Below are positions 36,884-50,259 of a stretch of DNA of 64,000 nucleotides, one piece after another; within the stretch, counting starts at the first letter, position 1; every line of letters begins with the position of its first letter. The stretch is taken from positions 14,862,273-14,926,272 of the forward strand of contig JALIRH010000007.1 in assembly GCA_023055505.1 (NCBI GenBank), in the 5' to 3' direction. The translations under genes were made by a program, and so were the position numbers. The notes under the pieces were generated by a model. The model worked only from the letters and a program-made list of their open reading frames with translations. It was not told where the DNA came from and did not search any database. This DNA is from Callipepla californica brunnescens (Eukaryota > Chordata > Aves > Galliformes > Odontophoridae).

Positions 36884-37059
36884 ATGGACCCAATATATCA
36901 CTACGCAGTCTACATTCTGAGAGGTGTGCAGCTGGCTCAGTGGCAGGATCTGCTGAGCAGCTCAGTGGGTTACAGCAGTGAGTGTGCAGGTCCAGTGGCA
37001 GCCAGCCCTGCTGGCAGTGACACCACAACCCCTAGTATATTCTGCACCAAGGGGTACAG
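36884..37059 (+). other. Candidate first coding exon (59-codon frame to a donor)
   Basis: An ATG at 36884 in good Kozak context (A at -3, G at +4) opens a frame beginning MDPIYHYAVYILRGVQLAQW, with later parts SSSVGYSSECAG and SDTTTPSIFCTKGY. It stays open for 58 codons plus 2 bases up to a consensus donor ACAG|GTGAGT at 37059/37060; reading on would give a stop at once. I know no family for it and found no following exon. A composition-driven accident or an unrecognised repeat remains possible. Confidence 0.2.
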
Positions 37060-37526
37060 GTGAGTCTTCATGTGGACCATCGTTCCTGCAGGCTACCTAC
37101 AGGGTGCTTTTATGGCAGGATTGCTTTTAATGCCTCCTCTCAGGGAAAACTTGAACAGAAAGATGCTGCCCCAATGCACAATCTGAGGCTTCTTACCTTA
37201 TTTCGAGTCACCTTTTCTTATTCATGGGTTGTTTCAACATAGGGCATATCTGAGACTTGTGCTTCTGTTGAGTGTGCTGTACTGGGAAGTACTTGAGCTG
37301 TAAGAGATAACAAATGCAGTTAAAGAAACATACTGTTGGCATAAGTGCATGTGTGCCCACTTAGGTCACTACTGAGAAAGACATACCCAATGTGTATGTT
37401 CAGAATTGGATTGAGGACTCAGAGTGAAGGGAAAAGGAAAACCAACCCACCCCTCTTTGTATATTAAGGAACTTCAGGTGAAAATCCACATCAGAAATCC
37501 CCTCTCACAATCATTATATTAATTAC

Positions 37527-37584
37527 AGTGGTTGAACTTGATGATCCTCAGGGTGCTTTCCAGCCCGAACAATTTTATGATTGT
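37527..37584 (+). mobile_element. CR1 LINE 3' fragment
   Basis: 'gtggttgaacttgatgatcc', 'ctttccagcccgaacaattt' and 'tatgattgt' are the last 58 bases of a diverged CR1 in + orientation. Confidence 0.8.
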
Positions 37585-38886
37585 AAGGAGGCTTTCATCT
37601 GCAGCATTTGTGTATGGATGGTGTTTTACAAGTTGCTTGCCTCACCTCTAGACTCGTCATTTCTGTTTCTGTGTATCGCAGTACAAACAGCCTAGCCCCT
37701 GCATTTAGTCCCAGGCATTTCCTACTGTGGCAATAACCCTGCATATTTCACTGCATGCTTCCTACAAACACGTTAGCAGGCAGAAGGAACCGCTGTGAAT
37801 TAAACCAGGGCGGGTGACCACAGCACAACAGAAAGAACCTCACCCAGTGGCTTTTGCTTCCGCGGTTTACATCTTCTGAGTCCTTTGCAGATATTTAGGG
37901 TTCTTTCGAAGTGACAGAGTGCCTTATTCCCAGCGCCATGTTCCAGGGGGCTAGGTGGTCTTCTGGCAGTACTGGGAAGGATGACTCATTTGTTTAAACC
38001 ACTCAAGCTTGTGACATACTCAGCTGGTAAACAGAAGTCACACCCAGGTCTGTGCTCACAGGCTCCCAAAGAAAATATCCCTTGGAGAATGGAGGAAAAA
38101 TTAAACTTGCTAATGATACAATTTTCATGGTACTTAAAATAATCAGCAGCTGGGGCTAGGGATTTGATTTGTTTTCCTTTTCAAAACTCCCTTCCCTTCT
38201 GCTTCTTTCTTGACCTTTTAAGCACAGATGCAAGGGGTTGACTGAATCTGTACTTGTTCCTGTCTTGTGAAAGTTTCCTGGTTTGGCAAAAATAATTGGG
38301 CATCCAAATAAATAAATTACTTAATTAATAAAAAAGATCTGTCTTCATTTGTAAATGCAGGAGTTTGCATAGTTTGGTTTATGGACATGTCCACATTACG
38401 GGCATGCTTCAAAGATCTCACCTGGAAATTTGCCCAGATACCTTGCAGTAATGGATATTCAGATACAGTTATTTCAAAGAGCAAGTCTACGAGGCATCAG
38501 AGATTACTTAAAATGAAACATGTACGGCGTTTTTATGGAGCAGTCTCAGCAGGCACAGAAAAACGATGTACAGTGAATCAAACCAGATCCATTTGCTGTG
38601 GGTCCTAAGGGTGTACAAGCCCTGGACCCGCTGCATTCCTGACATGCTGCCAGCTGTGGGGCTGCTGCAGGTGGGAAAGTCCTGCGATGACTGTCAGCTC
38701 AGAGGGAGCTTACATGGGCATTGTCATCTCCAGCAGGGAAAGGCTGCTGGTGTATGCAACTACAATGAAACTGTGCCTGTTTTGAGATTGAATGTTTAGA
38801 TTTAAACTCATCCACCTGCAAAAGGTGGCCAACATTTCAGGATGTTGCTAAGAACAGTCTGAATCCGGTGCTGACCCAAGTTCACT
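37585..38886. other. Intergenic
   Basis: Unique AT-rich sequence; nothing supported. Confidence 0.5.
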
Positions 38887-39097
38887 GAATCACAGAATTG
38901 TAGAGATTGGGGCTTTGGGAGATCATCAAGTCCAACTCCCCTGCTAAAGCAATCCTATAACAGGTTGCACAGGTAGACGTGCAGGCTGGTCTTGGCTGTC
39001 TCCAGAGAAGGAGATACCATCACCTCTCTGTGCAGCCTGTGCCAGTGCTCGGTCACCTTCACAGTAAAGTTCTTCCTTACTATTCTTTGAGTTGTCC
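38887..39097 (-). mobile_element. CR1 LINE 3' fragment
   Basis: An inverted CR1 of about 210 bases: 'atcacagaattgtagaga', 'gttgcacaggtagacgtgc', 'ctccagagaaggagatacc' and 'agttcttccttac'. Same subfamily as 35,569-36,025, more diverged. Confidence 0.9.
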
Positions 39098-41517
39098 TCG
39101 AGCTGGTTGAAAAAAGAACAAGATTTCGACAAGAGGTTACCAGAGATATGTAAGTTTTCTCTGAGCATTTTTATCCTATATGTCTTGAAGAAATATCCTT
39201 CCTCTTCTCTTTTGGTCTTCATTGTTCACCCACACTAGTGCTATGTGAACAGCTCAGAGCTAGAAAGGAAACCCACAGTAACATTTTGTGACTCAAGTGA
39301 TAGAGTGTGAAATAAAAGCTGTTACTAAAATTAAACAAAATTTTCTGCAGTCACATTAACTTGACTTTACCTTAGGCATATAAGCTATTATTTGAGTGAC
39401 ATAATATTGATATTAAACAACCAACAGCAAAATAGCATTGGACTAATGAATTGGGCCATGCACAACAATGGCAGTGACAAGAGTGGTTGCATGTACTTAA
39501 AAAGTCAGAAGTTAGAAACATGGCATAAAATGGATAAAATGCTAACAGTACACAAAGACTCCAGAACTGGGAACTGAAACTGGGCTCCTGCACCAAGGCT
39601 GGACCTAAAATGTGCCTAATGGTCAATGCTTGGATGTTAGGTGGCATCTTCCCTTTGGTAACTCTCCGGAATGAAGTGTTGGTTGTTGGGTTGGCCTCTT
39701 CCAGGCTTACTGAACCTCCTATCCAAACTGGATTTATACAGAAGTAGCACAGCACATGGGACTCTGTTATGTGTCCACTAAGACATCATCAAGCAGGGCA
39801 GCATTAGCTTTGCCAGAGTGCTGTAACGCAATGTATATGGCAGGTGAATGAATGAAGCACAGTGAGGTGTGAGCCCTGCTCCGGATGTCCCCCAGATGCC
39901 TCCCACCCCCACCACATGGCACAGTGACTCGTGCTGTGATTCACCACATCGATCTGGTGTTCCTCCTCATCCTGTGTTTGTGCAGCTGATGCTTTCACCC
40001 AGGCCTCAGGCTTCTCGCACTTCTTCTTGAATTGCACTGCCAATGTGAGATCACTTTCCAGATTTTAGATCATTGTGAATTCTGCTCAGCCTTTCGGCAC
40101 TTGCAGTCCTTCCTGGGTTGATGTTTTATGCATACCCACTTTCGTAATATGAGTCATTAGTAAAAATATCAGTCAGCCCCCGTTCACAGCGGCATGCAGC
40201 AACCCATTCTGTACTTTTCTTCCCAGACACTCAAAGAAAACCGTTCATTCTTTGTACTTCTTAGACAAGATCTCATTACAGCAGCTCATTTAAGAGTGCA
40301 TTTCCCCAGCTTGCTTATGAGAATCTTTTGTGACTGTCTTACTCATACTAATATGCCATACAGTACGGTACTTGCCCACTTGCTTGTTAGCTTGTCTAAG
40401 GAAATGGGGTTGGTTCCACGTGATTTATTCGGGGTAAACAAGTTAGCTGCTTCTGATCACCTTAATTTTCTGTAGGTTTGCAGATATCCCTGATTATCTG
40501 TTGAGCACTGAGTGTTTGTTGAGTGCTGTTGGGCTGCAGACCGACCCTGGGCTTTTTGGGATATTTACCCTATTTCTGTCTTCTGGGAACTCACCCATCC
40601 TTTGTGCACTTCAGATGCAATCACTAATCACTAATGGCTGTGAGTGCTTCAGCCAGATCCCAAACTACTCCGCAGTGAATTTCCTCAAGTCCACCTGGCA
40701 ATAGCATAATTATTAGGTGAATAATAATAATAATGCTCTCTGGCAGCAGCACCTCTCAGGTAATCAAAGCAAATGGATCCTCTGTCTAAAATATTACTTA
40801 AAATAAACATATACTGATTATGGTAATTAGATATCACAACTAAGAGTGCAGTTTCAGAGTTGGTATGTACAGGGCATCTGAGACATTGACCTAACTCCCT
40901 TTTGGCATTATCCAATTTGGCACGGACATTTTCAGCAAGGATGATGGTCTGAGTGATTCGGTTATTGCCTTGCTCTCACCGTGCAAGGAAGTTGATGGTT
41001 TTCCCACTCCTTTTATTTGGAGCTAGTGGCAAATAAGGGAGGAAAAACACTCCATTGCTCCCCTTTGCATTTTTACAACCACTAACAGGTTGTCAGGGCG
41101 ACCTGTCAAGCTCTGCATCTTGCTCATTTGCATGGAAAGCCACCGAGGATAATAAGTTTAGCTCATTTGTACACGCCTAACACAATAGGGACATCCTCTG
41201 GGCCTCTAGGAGCAATTGCAACAGGAGTAGTAAACATCCATTCATTAAGGACTGATATCATCCCTGGCTTTGTGACACTTAACAAGCTACTTATGCAGCT
41301 GGAGGAAGGGAAGACCGCTGAGTCAGCTGCAGATGGATGTGGAGCCAGATGACTTAAGATCTTGGCAGGCTTGGATCTTTTCTCAGGAGGACCTCAAGCA
41401 CCCAGGAGGCCATCATTTCTATCCAAGAGATTAGTATTATTTTTTTTTTTAAGACAGAGACCATTGATTTCACTGCTGTATCTCTACCTATGGCAGGAGC
41501 TTGTATCTCCCCAGCAA
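39098..41517. other. Intergenic; possible conserved non-coding block at 41.1 kb
   Basis: No supported gene. 39,372-39,755 (-) and 39,804-40,043 (-) are open frames without splice support. 41,095-41,350 is of even composition with a perfect octamer ATTTGCAT at 41126-41133, and looks more like conserved regulatory DNA than the flanks, but that needs an alignment. Confidence 0.4.
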
Positions 41518-41945
41518 ATCATAGAATTGTTGAATGGCTTATGTTGGAAGGGATCTTGAAGACCATCTAGTTCCAACTCTCCTGCTGTGTGCAGTGTTTC
41601 CATCTGCCAGATCAGGCTGTCCAGGGTCCCATCCAACCTGGCCTTGAATGTCTCTAGGTACAGGGGGCCAAAGCTTCTCTGGACAGCCTGTTCCAGTGCC
41701 TCATTGCCCTCTGAGGGAAGAATTTCTTCCAAGCATCTAACCTGAATTTCTCTTCTTTTAGTTTAAAGCCATTCCTCCTCATCCTATCATTATCAGACTG
41801 GTAAAAAGTCAGCCCCCCTCCCGCTTATAAGCTCCCTTCAAGTACTGGAAGGCTGCAATGGGGTCTCCCCAAAGCCTTCCTTTCTCCAGACTGAACAAGC
41901 CCAGCTCCCTTGGCCTATCTTCATATGGAAGGCACCTCAAAGACC
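41518..41945 (-). mobile_element. CR1 LINE 3' portion
   Basis: An inverted CR1 of about 430 bases: tail 'atcatagaattgttgaatgg', 'agatcaggctgtccagggtc', 'tccaacctggccttgaatg', 'tttaaagccattcctcctc', 'aagctcccttcaagtact' and 'gaacaagcccagctccctt'. Confidence 0.93.
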
Positions 41946-44900
41946 AAGTGGTGGTGCTGGGAAGCAGCTGCCATCGGCAGGGCAGAGGTGAGAGGCTGGG
42001 GCAGGGCAGCTGCTGCCCCACACTCTGCACAGCTGTGCAGGGCTCTGTGGCTCTCTCTGCTCTCTCTTGCAGCAAAACAGATGATTTCAGGTTCTTGGCA
42101 CCAGCTCGGCTCATGCAGCACGGAGCACACACAGCACTTTATTTACAGTGCAGCGTGGGTCTGCAGATAATTCACCCTCAGCAATATTACACAATTACTT
42201 ATAGATGCCCGCGTTGGAAGTAAATGAAAATTATTATTTATTGAGAACTTCTCAGTAGTCCCTGGGAGTAAAGAATATAATAACCAGTAGCATTTTATAC
42301 CAAACATTGTGTTAACAGAACGAATACTACCGTATAGGTATTGACATAATAATATTTCTTTTCTGCTGGACTATAAAGGTATATGCAGCCCAACTTTCAG
42401 CCCAGCTTTGTGTGCATTGCGTGGTGCTGAGCATCTCAGGATGATGACTGTTATTTCTGACCAAAGAGGGCTGTGGCGTGTCTGAATCAGGAAGAAGAAG
42501 TGCCCAGAGCCCTCACCCTGCCCTCCTGGTGCTGTAGGACAGGTGGCACAGCACAGCACGGAGTGTCCGTGTGCTGCTGCAGCATGGGGCCTGGCTCTGC
42601 CCTGGGCTGTGCCTCATGCCCCAGGCCTGGCCTTGGCTGTGCTGGGCACTGGGCTGCAAGGAGCTCTTCAGGCACCTGCAGCCTCACAGCTCTTGATTGC
42701 TGCTGTGCCACAGCCCCTCTGTGATGGGGGCTCCTCCTGCAGTTCACACTAACACACCTGTTATTCAAGGAGAAACCCTGTGCTCCTTGTAGTTTCTGCA
42801 GGAGGAAGGAGACAGCATGAGGGCACTGCGTTCACATTGTTGCTTACACTTTGCTGCACTCTGCTGCAGCCAGGTGCTGACAGAAAGAGCTTGCTCAGTA
42901 TGCATCTCCATCCCCAATGTGAGCTCACTGCTATTCAGCACTGCTCCAGGTGCCTCTGGTCAGTGCCCTGCCGCTGCTTTCTTTTCTTCTGAAAGCCCTA
43001 TCCAGGTCCTGGCAACCATGCCTCCAAATGTGCAAACTGATTATCTGTCTTCAGTGAGAAATGGCTCTTATTGGAGGCTGTTACTGTAGACATAGGGACA
43101 ATTCAGCTCAGCTCCCATGGGGAGATGGGAGCTCGAGGTGCCTGGCCCAAGTGAAATCTCTGTGTCTGCAGTCAGCAAGGAGCGAGGCACGTGCTTGGAG
43201 GGGAACATGGCCTCCTCTTCTGGGCACCCAAGGGGGATGAGCTGCTCTGCAGAGTGCTGTTTTTTGGCAGAGAGAACCTATGGAAATGCTTAGGAACAAT
43301 ACTGCAGTGTCAGTATCCTTAAGAAAACTCTGGTCTTCTTAATGTGCTATGCAATGAAGAAATAGTGTTGGTTTAGTGCCGGAGAGCAGTTATAAAGCAT
43401 AAGTCAGAATGTATGATTTAAGGAAGAAAAAAAAAATACCCACAACTTGTTTATGACCCAGTACAAGCTGGTCGGTTTACATTCATCTTCCTTGTCCTTT
43501 CGATGTAAACTTGTGCTGAGACAGTTGCGGAGTTAAACCACAGCTGAAGGCATACAGAGCTTGAACGAGCGGCTGCAGAGCACTGGCTCATTGAAGCTGC
43601 TCGGGGCTGGGATGGATCCCGGGCTCAGTGCATAGCCTGAGGGATCAGATCTTCACCTCCTCCCCTCTGGTTGGAGGGTGTTCTGCTCCTCTTGCCCTTG
43701 TGAAGTTATGCCCATCCTTCCATTGCACACTGCTCTGCAGGATGAGGTCATCTGAGGCCTCGGTGCCTTTCTGCTTGGCAAGGAAAAGGAGAGAGATGCA
43801 GGGACACGAATACAAAGAGTAGAATTGTCTATTATTGAAAAAAAAAAAATGACCACAGGGAGGAAAAAGCATTGCAGGTATCTTTTCACAGCCAGCACTG
43901 CTGCTGTTCTTACAGTTCCTCCACTCGGTACAAACATAATCAAATGAACAGTCTAATTCCAGCAGGGGGTGAAACATTACAAATAACCCCTCAGGTGAAT
44001 TCCAGGGCTAATGAATGGGGTATTACCCAGCAAGGGGATGAGAGAGGGACTCGGAGTTACCCGATAAAAGAAACCTCGGCAGAGCTGTGTGACAAATGCC
44101 AGGACTCAGAGGGAAACTGCATAGTACTCAGTGATGAGGCAGGGATGGGGCAATGGCATCCCTCCTTACACCTCACCTGCACCTCCTTCTGCAGCCTGAC
44201 AGCCGCACGTTGTCCCCGTGATGGGGCCGATTTGTGCTCCCCTTTATGTGCACAGACAGACAGATGGACACACGGGGGGGAGGTCATGTGTGCTTGACGG
44301 TGCAGAGAAGCCAGGGAGCCGGTGACAACAGGTAGTGCGGAGAGCTGGAATCCCACTGGGCAAAGCCCTGCTGTCCCACAGCTGTCCCTCGGTCCCTGTG
44401 TGCTGAGTGCTGCTGTGAGAGCTGTGTCTGCCCAGGAGCTCAGTGCTGGGTGCTGCTCAGTGCAGTGCAGTCAGAGCAGCTCTCTGCATCCAGGCAGCTC
44501 CACAGTGCTGCTAACTATGGCACTTGGCATAAACCAAGGCTTCTGTGCTGCCCTTACACCCTTTCTTTCCCCATCTACATCTACAACAGTGCAGCTGAGA
44601 GCAGAGCACAGTCCTACACATATATATATATTTTTTCCTTGGGACAAAGTTTGCTTTTTTAGAAGAAATATGGCTCCGTTATGACAGGAGAGCCACACAT
44701 TGCTTGAGTTATTCCCAGGCAGTGATGATTCTGTTCAAGCTCTCATGCATTTTGACTTTATGTGCCGCCATTCCTTTCAGGCTCAGAGTTTCAAGTTCCT
44801 GTAATTCATTACCGAAGAACACACAGTGAAGGACAAACCAGTTTGTTATTTGCTATGTTTTTTAAAGATTCAAGATATTTATCAGCAGCACTATCACTAT

Positions 44901-47419
44901 CCATTGGTATTTCTTCCCTGCTCTGCTTTAAATCACAACAATGAGACACACCCCTTTTCCCCAGTCAGGGAAATGACAGAAAAAGAGAAGAGCCCCCAAA
45001 CACTTCAATGTGGAAAGAAACCATCCATACCTTCATGTCCTCCTGAAGTCCCTCCAAGCAGCTGGCAGGCTGCAGCGTGGAGCTGGCTCCCAGATGCATC
45101 TTCACCATCTGCAGAGCTAACTAACTGGAGTCAACTTGTAAACGGAGATTAATCCCACCCATCATTTCTGAATGTTAACGTAGCGAAGCAACCGCTGGGA
45201 GTTAATTCAAACCCGCACTCAGCTGGCCATCCTATAACCACCCTGCCACACACTTTCCTCTTGCATTTTATCCGTGGGGTGCTGTGGGTTATGTGAAGTT
45301 CCTAGCAGCTTTGGAAAAGGTGTGGAGCACTTGAAATGGTCATTCACAGAAATGTTGCTAAAGAGGTGGAGGAGCATCTCTTGCTGGGCCTTTCTGGACG
45401 ATGCTTATATGTACAGACACTTGCTGCAAAGATAGAGGAACTCTGATTAAAAGTCAGTGCCATACTGTAGCTCATGATTACATGCTCAGTTAAAACCTGA
45501 AGTGAACACAGCTCCAGGAGTCATATTAATCTACCGTTTGATTAAACTACCTAAGCTACCTTATTAAATTGCTATCTTTGTAGAACAGCAACAAGAAAGT
45601 CATATGAAAGACAAGACAGATTTATTTTATGTTGTTATTGGCTACTCTTAACTAAGGGGAAAAGGCAAAGATAAGCGTTAGTAGCCTTCTCATTTGGTTG
45701 ATTTATCACTGATGGGAAGTATAATTAGCACTTGAAAAGGTGATGTGGGCACAGAACATACTTAAAAGGATGCCATTTAAAAGGATTACCGTCACATTTG
45801 TGCCAAAAATCCATCTGTCTGGCACGAGCATCACCATCACAGGGTACAAAATGAAGGGTTTATCAGTACGATGCCATTCCCAAAACTGTGCCACCTCCCT
45901 GCTGGTATAGGGGGATCAGAGCATCAGCCACCAGCAGCTCCAGAGAAGGCCGGGGCAGAGACTCTTTATCTGAGAGCTTGAGACCCATTCTGCCCCACAG
46001 GAAACTTCATGGCAGCTGGAGGGTCACAAACAGCCCATCCCATAGAGCGGCTGCTTCAGACTGTGGCACAGCTCCTGTATAAACAGATGTGTACACAATT
46101 CAGGGATAGAAGAACTCTGGGTTTGGTTTCATTCTCTCTCTGATATGCGGATTAAAGGCTCAGAGGCACAATCACATAATCGCAGTGTAATAAGTGACCA
46201 AGTGGCTGCTGATGGGTAACTACTCGGTTTCTTGGTCTGCGGCGTATCTGGAAACGCACAGTCTGCAGCTCCACAAAGCTAGAGATCAGCTCTATGGATA
46301 AAAATGCCTTAGAGTGGGGACTTTGATGCAGAAACACAATTTCCAGAAGATCTGTGAGAAGATATCAGAGACGCTGCATTCATTTTATACTCCCCTACTT
46401 AGTGGAGTGATACCTTGAGTAGCTGTCCTGGGCTGTCTGTCCTGGTGTGAGAAATTCTGCTTTGGACAGCTGAGTATACACGGGTGAAAGTTTTTCACAA
46501 AACATGCCATTTCAAGTGACTTTAATGGACTTTGTGTAGCACAAAAGGTCATGCTCGAGTGCTGCCTGATGTACAATAGCAGTGCCATTTCTCACAAAAA
46601 CCTTTCCAGTCCACGCTACATCTAGTTGAAGAGCATTCCACAGATGTTTGATTTTCTGATTACTTTCTATTTCCATTTCACCTGACTCTGGGAGGTGGAC
46701 ATACAACCCCAGCAGTTACAAAGTCCCCCAGGGCTCCCCAAAGAAAGCTTTGATAAGCTTGATGTGCCAAGGCATCAAAGTACAAAGTAGAGAAGCCACT
46801 GCTGAGAGAAGTGGATTTGTTTAGTTAAAATTTTTGGCATCAGGAGATATTACCAGACATTTGTCCAATTCTTGAGGCAAAACTAGTAAAATACATATTA
46901 TGAAATTACTTTTCAAGTGTATCTGTGAAGAAGGTCTAATATTTACTTGCTTAAACAGTACTTCTGGTACATTTTTACAAGCTAGCAAAGGTAAAAACTA
47001 TTTCCCAGAGCATTTCGCAAACATAATATCTCATGTGCCACATGAATTACATTGCTGGTGTTTCTTTTAAGCTTTGCAAAACTGAGTAAGCAGCATTATC
47101 CTCCCCAAGCTCACCAGGCTCCCAACCTTCATCAGTTTTCAATTGCTGAGGACTTGCCAACATTTTTTGAAATAAAATCCATACAAACAAAAGTAAAAAT
47201 ATGTTTAAAATGTAAACGCTTTTTGGGGCAGATCAAGGAAGAGATTACATACCTCCGTTTGGCAAGGGATAGAAGGATGCCCCTTGAACACCCTGCTGAC
47301 TTCAACAGAATGTAAATATATACGTGAAGTTTGGCATGCACAGATCTGGAAGGACTAAGTTTGCTGGCAGGTTTGGGAACTGCAGTACAGAGCAGTGCCT
47401 CATATAGGATTCTGCAGGC
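41946..47419. other. Intergenic; GC-richer unique region 42.4-44.7 kb
   Basis: The 42,400-43,260 and 43,560-44,600 parts are GC-richer, with tgctg/cagc-rich low-complexity sequence, and carry many overlapping open frames on both strands (for example 43872-44297 +, 44057-44356 -). No in-frame splice partners or known domains are visible. The rest is AT-rich. I support no gene here. Confidence 0.45.
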
Positions 47420-47940
47420 TGAAATTACCTGGAGGATTGTGTCCAGTTCTGGGCTCCCCGGTACAAAAAAGACAGGGATCTCCTGCAAAGAGTCCAGCAG
47501 AGGGCCACAAAGATGATAAAGGGTGTGGAACATCTCTCTTATGAGGAAAGGCTGAGAGAGCTGGGTGTGTTCAGCCCTGAGAAAAGAAGACTCAAAGGGG
47601 ATCTGATCCACGTCTGTAAATATCTAAGGAGCAGGAGGCAAAGGGATGAGGCTGGACTCTTCTCAGCAGTGTGTTGTGATAGGATGAGGGGAAATGGCCA
47701 CAAACTGAAGAATAGGAAGTTCTGCACAAATGTGCATGGGAACTTCTTCACAGTGCAGTGACGGAGCACTGGCACAGGCTGCACAGAGAGGTGGTGGAGT
47801 CTCCTTCTCTGGAGACGGTCCAGACCCGCCTGGACACCTACCTGTGCAACCTGGGCTAGGGAGCTGCTTTGGCAGTGGGTTGGACTCAATGATCTCTGGA
47901 GGTCCCTTCCACCCCTACAATTCTGTGATTCTGTGAAATC
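47420..47940 (+). mobile_element. CR1 LINE 3' portion
   Basis: A well-preserved + strand CR1 3' region: 'ttgtgtccagttctgggctc', 'ccagcagagggccacaaaga', 'gaaaggctgagagagctggg', 'gaggtggtggagtctccttc', 'ttggactcaatgatctctgg' and the tail 'acaattctgtgattctgtga'. It is about 520 bases and 5' truncated. The - strand frame 47132-47611 is largely its antisense shadow. Confidence 0.95.
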
Positions 47941-50210
47941 AAGTGCCTATAAGAGTGGCAAACTAAGGTAAGGTCCAAGAACAGAAGGTGGTATACTGGG
48001 AAGGTGGTATACATAGTGAATATGCAACTAGGAGAAAAACAGCTTTAGTTTATCAAAATTCTGAATTTAGACCCCTTCCTGTAGTGGATGCAGAGCTCTG
48101 ACATTCCTACCTTGAACCCCTTGTAAGATCAGGAATCTGCAGGACTGTGCCAGTTCTGCCAAGGAAAACATGTCAAGAGGGAAGTACAGCAATGCTGGTT
48201 CATTTGTAGGAATCACACATTTCATTTCTTCCTCTCTTTGTTCTATCAAACAAAGAGGATAAAGGGAATAGGGGATATTATGTTCCAGCCACACTTGGGC
48301 AGACCCAGTCTACCTTCCAGCCATACAGAGGACAAGAAGATGACTGCCATTGTGCACCTGCACATGGTTTTGATATCTTGCTGCTCAGTACATTCCAGCA
48401 TTACCCAGCTGTGTGGAAACCTGAAAGCAGATCTTCCAGAGCCTCAGCAGCAAAAGGAGCAGGCACGGGGATGCACTGCGCCCCGCGTGAGCTGGCAGCT
48501 GTAGTTTAGAAAATCTGAACTTTGGATTTAGGTTTTCACAGCAGCAGATAGGTTACAGATGCCTGCATCTTCTGCTGGATGGAGTCCAAACTTTTCACCT
48601 GAGGATGATATCTAGTCTAGATATAAATCGCTATCATCAAGGTTAAATTAATTCATTCTGTAACTGATTTCCATTACACCTCCCTGCACGTTCCCGAGCC
48701 CCACACTGCTTCTGACTTCCCCATGGCCCAATCTGCCTATTGCTGGGGAGCTTCTGTCATTTTCATTGGTCTCAAATTCAACTTCCAAAGCCATTCAAGG
48801 CAGCACTTACGGTACAAGTACATGGTCCTCATGAGCTCCATTTTCATGATGCAGTAAATAAGAATGCATTCCTGGTCAAGTTACCTTCCTTTTTTTTTTT
48901 TTTTATTTTGTTCTAGTATGTCTTCTGAAAATTATACTGTGAGTATATTTAAAAATTGCATCCTATATGTAGCTTTTATCTAATGGAAGAATCCCTATTA
49001 ACACAGTAATGGAACTGATGACAGCTGCTGACTTTGCATTCACCTTGCATGGGAGCAGGAAAATAGCTGACAAAAAACCAGCTCACAGCATTCACATGTG
49101 TTGATTAGAAAGTCATACAGACTCCATTTGGGAGGGAGACGCCCCATTATGAACCTTCAGTAAACGTGATTAAACGCTTCCCAGATATGTCACTTATTTT
49201 TGTCAAAGCATTCTTCTTAAAAATAATTTCTTGCAGGTAAAGGCAGAGGATGGAATATTCTGTGATGTGATTTTTAATGTTAAATATAAACAGAAGGCTA
49301 TAGAAGATGGAGATACTTTGCATCCTGGTAAATGGTAGAAAAATGATCTTTTCTAATCTCCTTCAATTTAACCACAGCAGTAAGAGAAAGACAGATGTTT
49401 CTCATTCTCACCCCTTGTAAGAGACAGGAGCCTGAAAAGCACAGGTAACAACTCCAACCTGATTCCATTTGTGGGTTGTAACACTGCGCTGACAATGAAG
49501 ACTTCAGAACATTCAGCTGTGAAGGATGCCCCTTAGTGGTTGAATATAAATACTGTTGACAGAAGAAACAAATTTGAACACTGAAAAAATAAATTTGCAT
49601 TTATTAAGTGAGAACAAAGGATTTCAAATGGTAACATATGCCCGGAAGAGTCTACGAAACCATGTTTACACAGAGCATTGGAAACAGTTGGAAAAAGGCT
49701 AACTGACAGTAACAAAACATTCCTGAGTAAGCTATTATAATGAGTAAGAAGAACAAGAAAAGAAGGGAAAAGGAAGGAAGGAAGGACAGTCTCTATTTCA
49801 ATCAGCACGTATATTTTGAGACGAGGAGTTTCTGCAGAGAAACGCATTCAGATGTTTAACTCTGCAACAAAACTCAAGCCCAAATTTTTACTGATCCTTT
49901 CTAGAGTAGAGAGATTCTGTACAGGATTACCAAGTCATCTGGGCTGCTGCCATGGTTCCTTTCCAACAGCGTAGCGATGGCGGAGCCTTCAGCCACCTCT
50001 GCTGTTGCACAAGGAAATCAGCACGTGCTACAACGCACGTGCACTTCTGTACCAGAGGCATAAAAGTGTCTGAGATTCAACAGTAGCAGTTAGAGAACAC
50101 AATTCCTGTAACTCACATAGACACACATTTCTAATTAGATACAAAAGTCAAAACAGTCTATGAAAGATTTTTAGCTGGTTTGTCTCTTCTCATGAGGACT
50201 ATTGAACTAT
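47941..50210. other. Downstream flank of the small split gene
   Basis: AT-rich unique sequence with a T-run at 48890-48904 and a short GGAA-rich purine run near 49770-49790. No supported gene. Confidence 0.5.
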
Positions 50211-50216
50211 TTTATT
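50211..50216 (-). terminator. Poly(A) signal AATAAA of the small split gene
   Basis: TTTATT on the + strand, so AATAAA on the - strand, 256 bases after the TAA at 50472. It is the first such hexamer I see downstream of that stop codon. No experiment supports its use. Confidence 0.45.
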
Positions 50217-50259
50217 CGTTCAGATGTCTCTTCATGTATACACTGGATAACAAACAAAA

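Noticed and set aside
43872..44297. 141-codon + strand frame in the GC-richer plateau
   Set aside because: An overlapping open frame on the other strand and biased composition explain it; no domain recognised.
47132..47611. 159-codon - strand frame
   Set aside because: A large part is antisense to the CR1 at 47,420-47,940; the remainder has no splice support.
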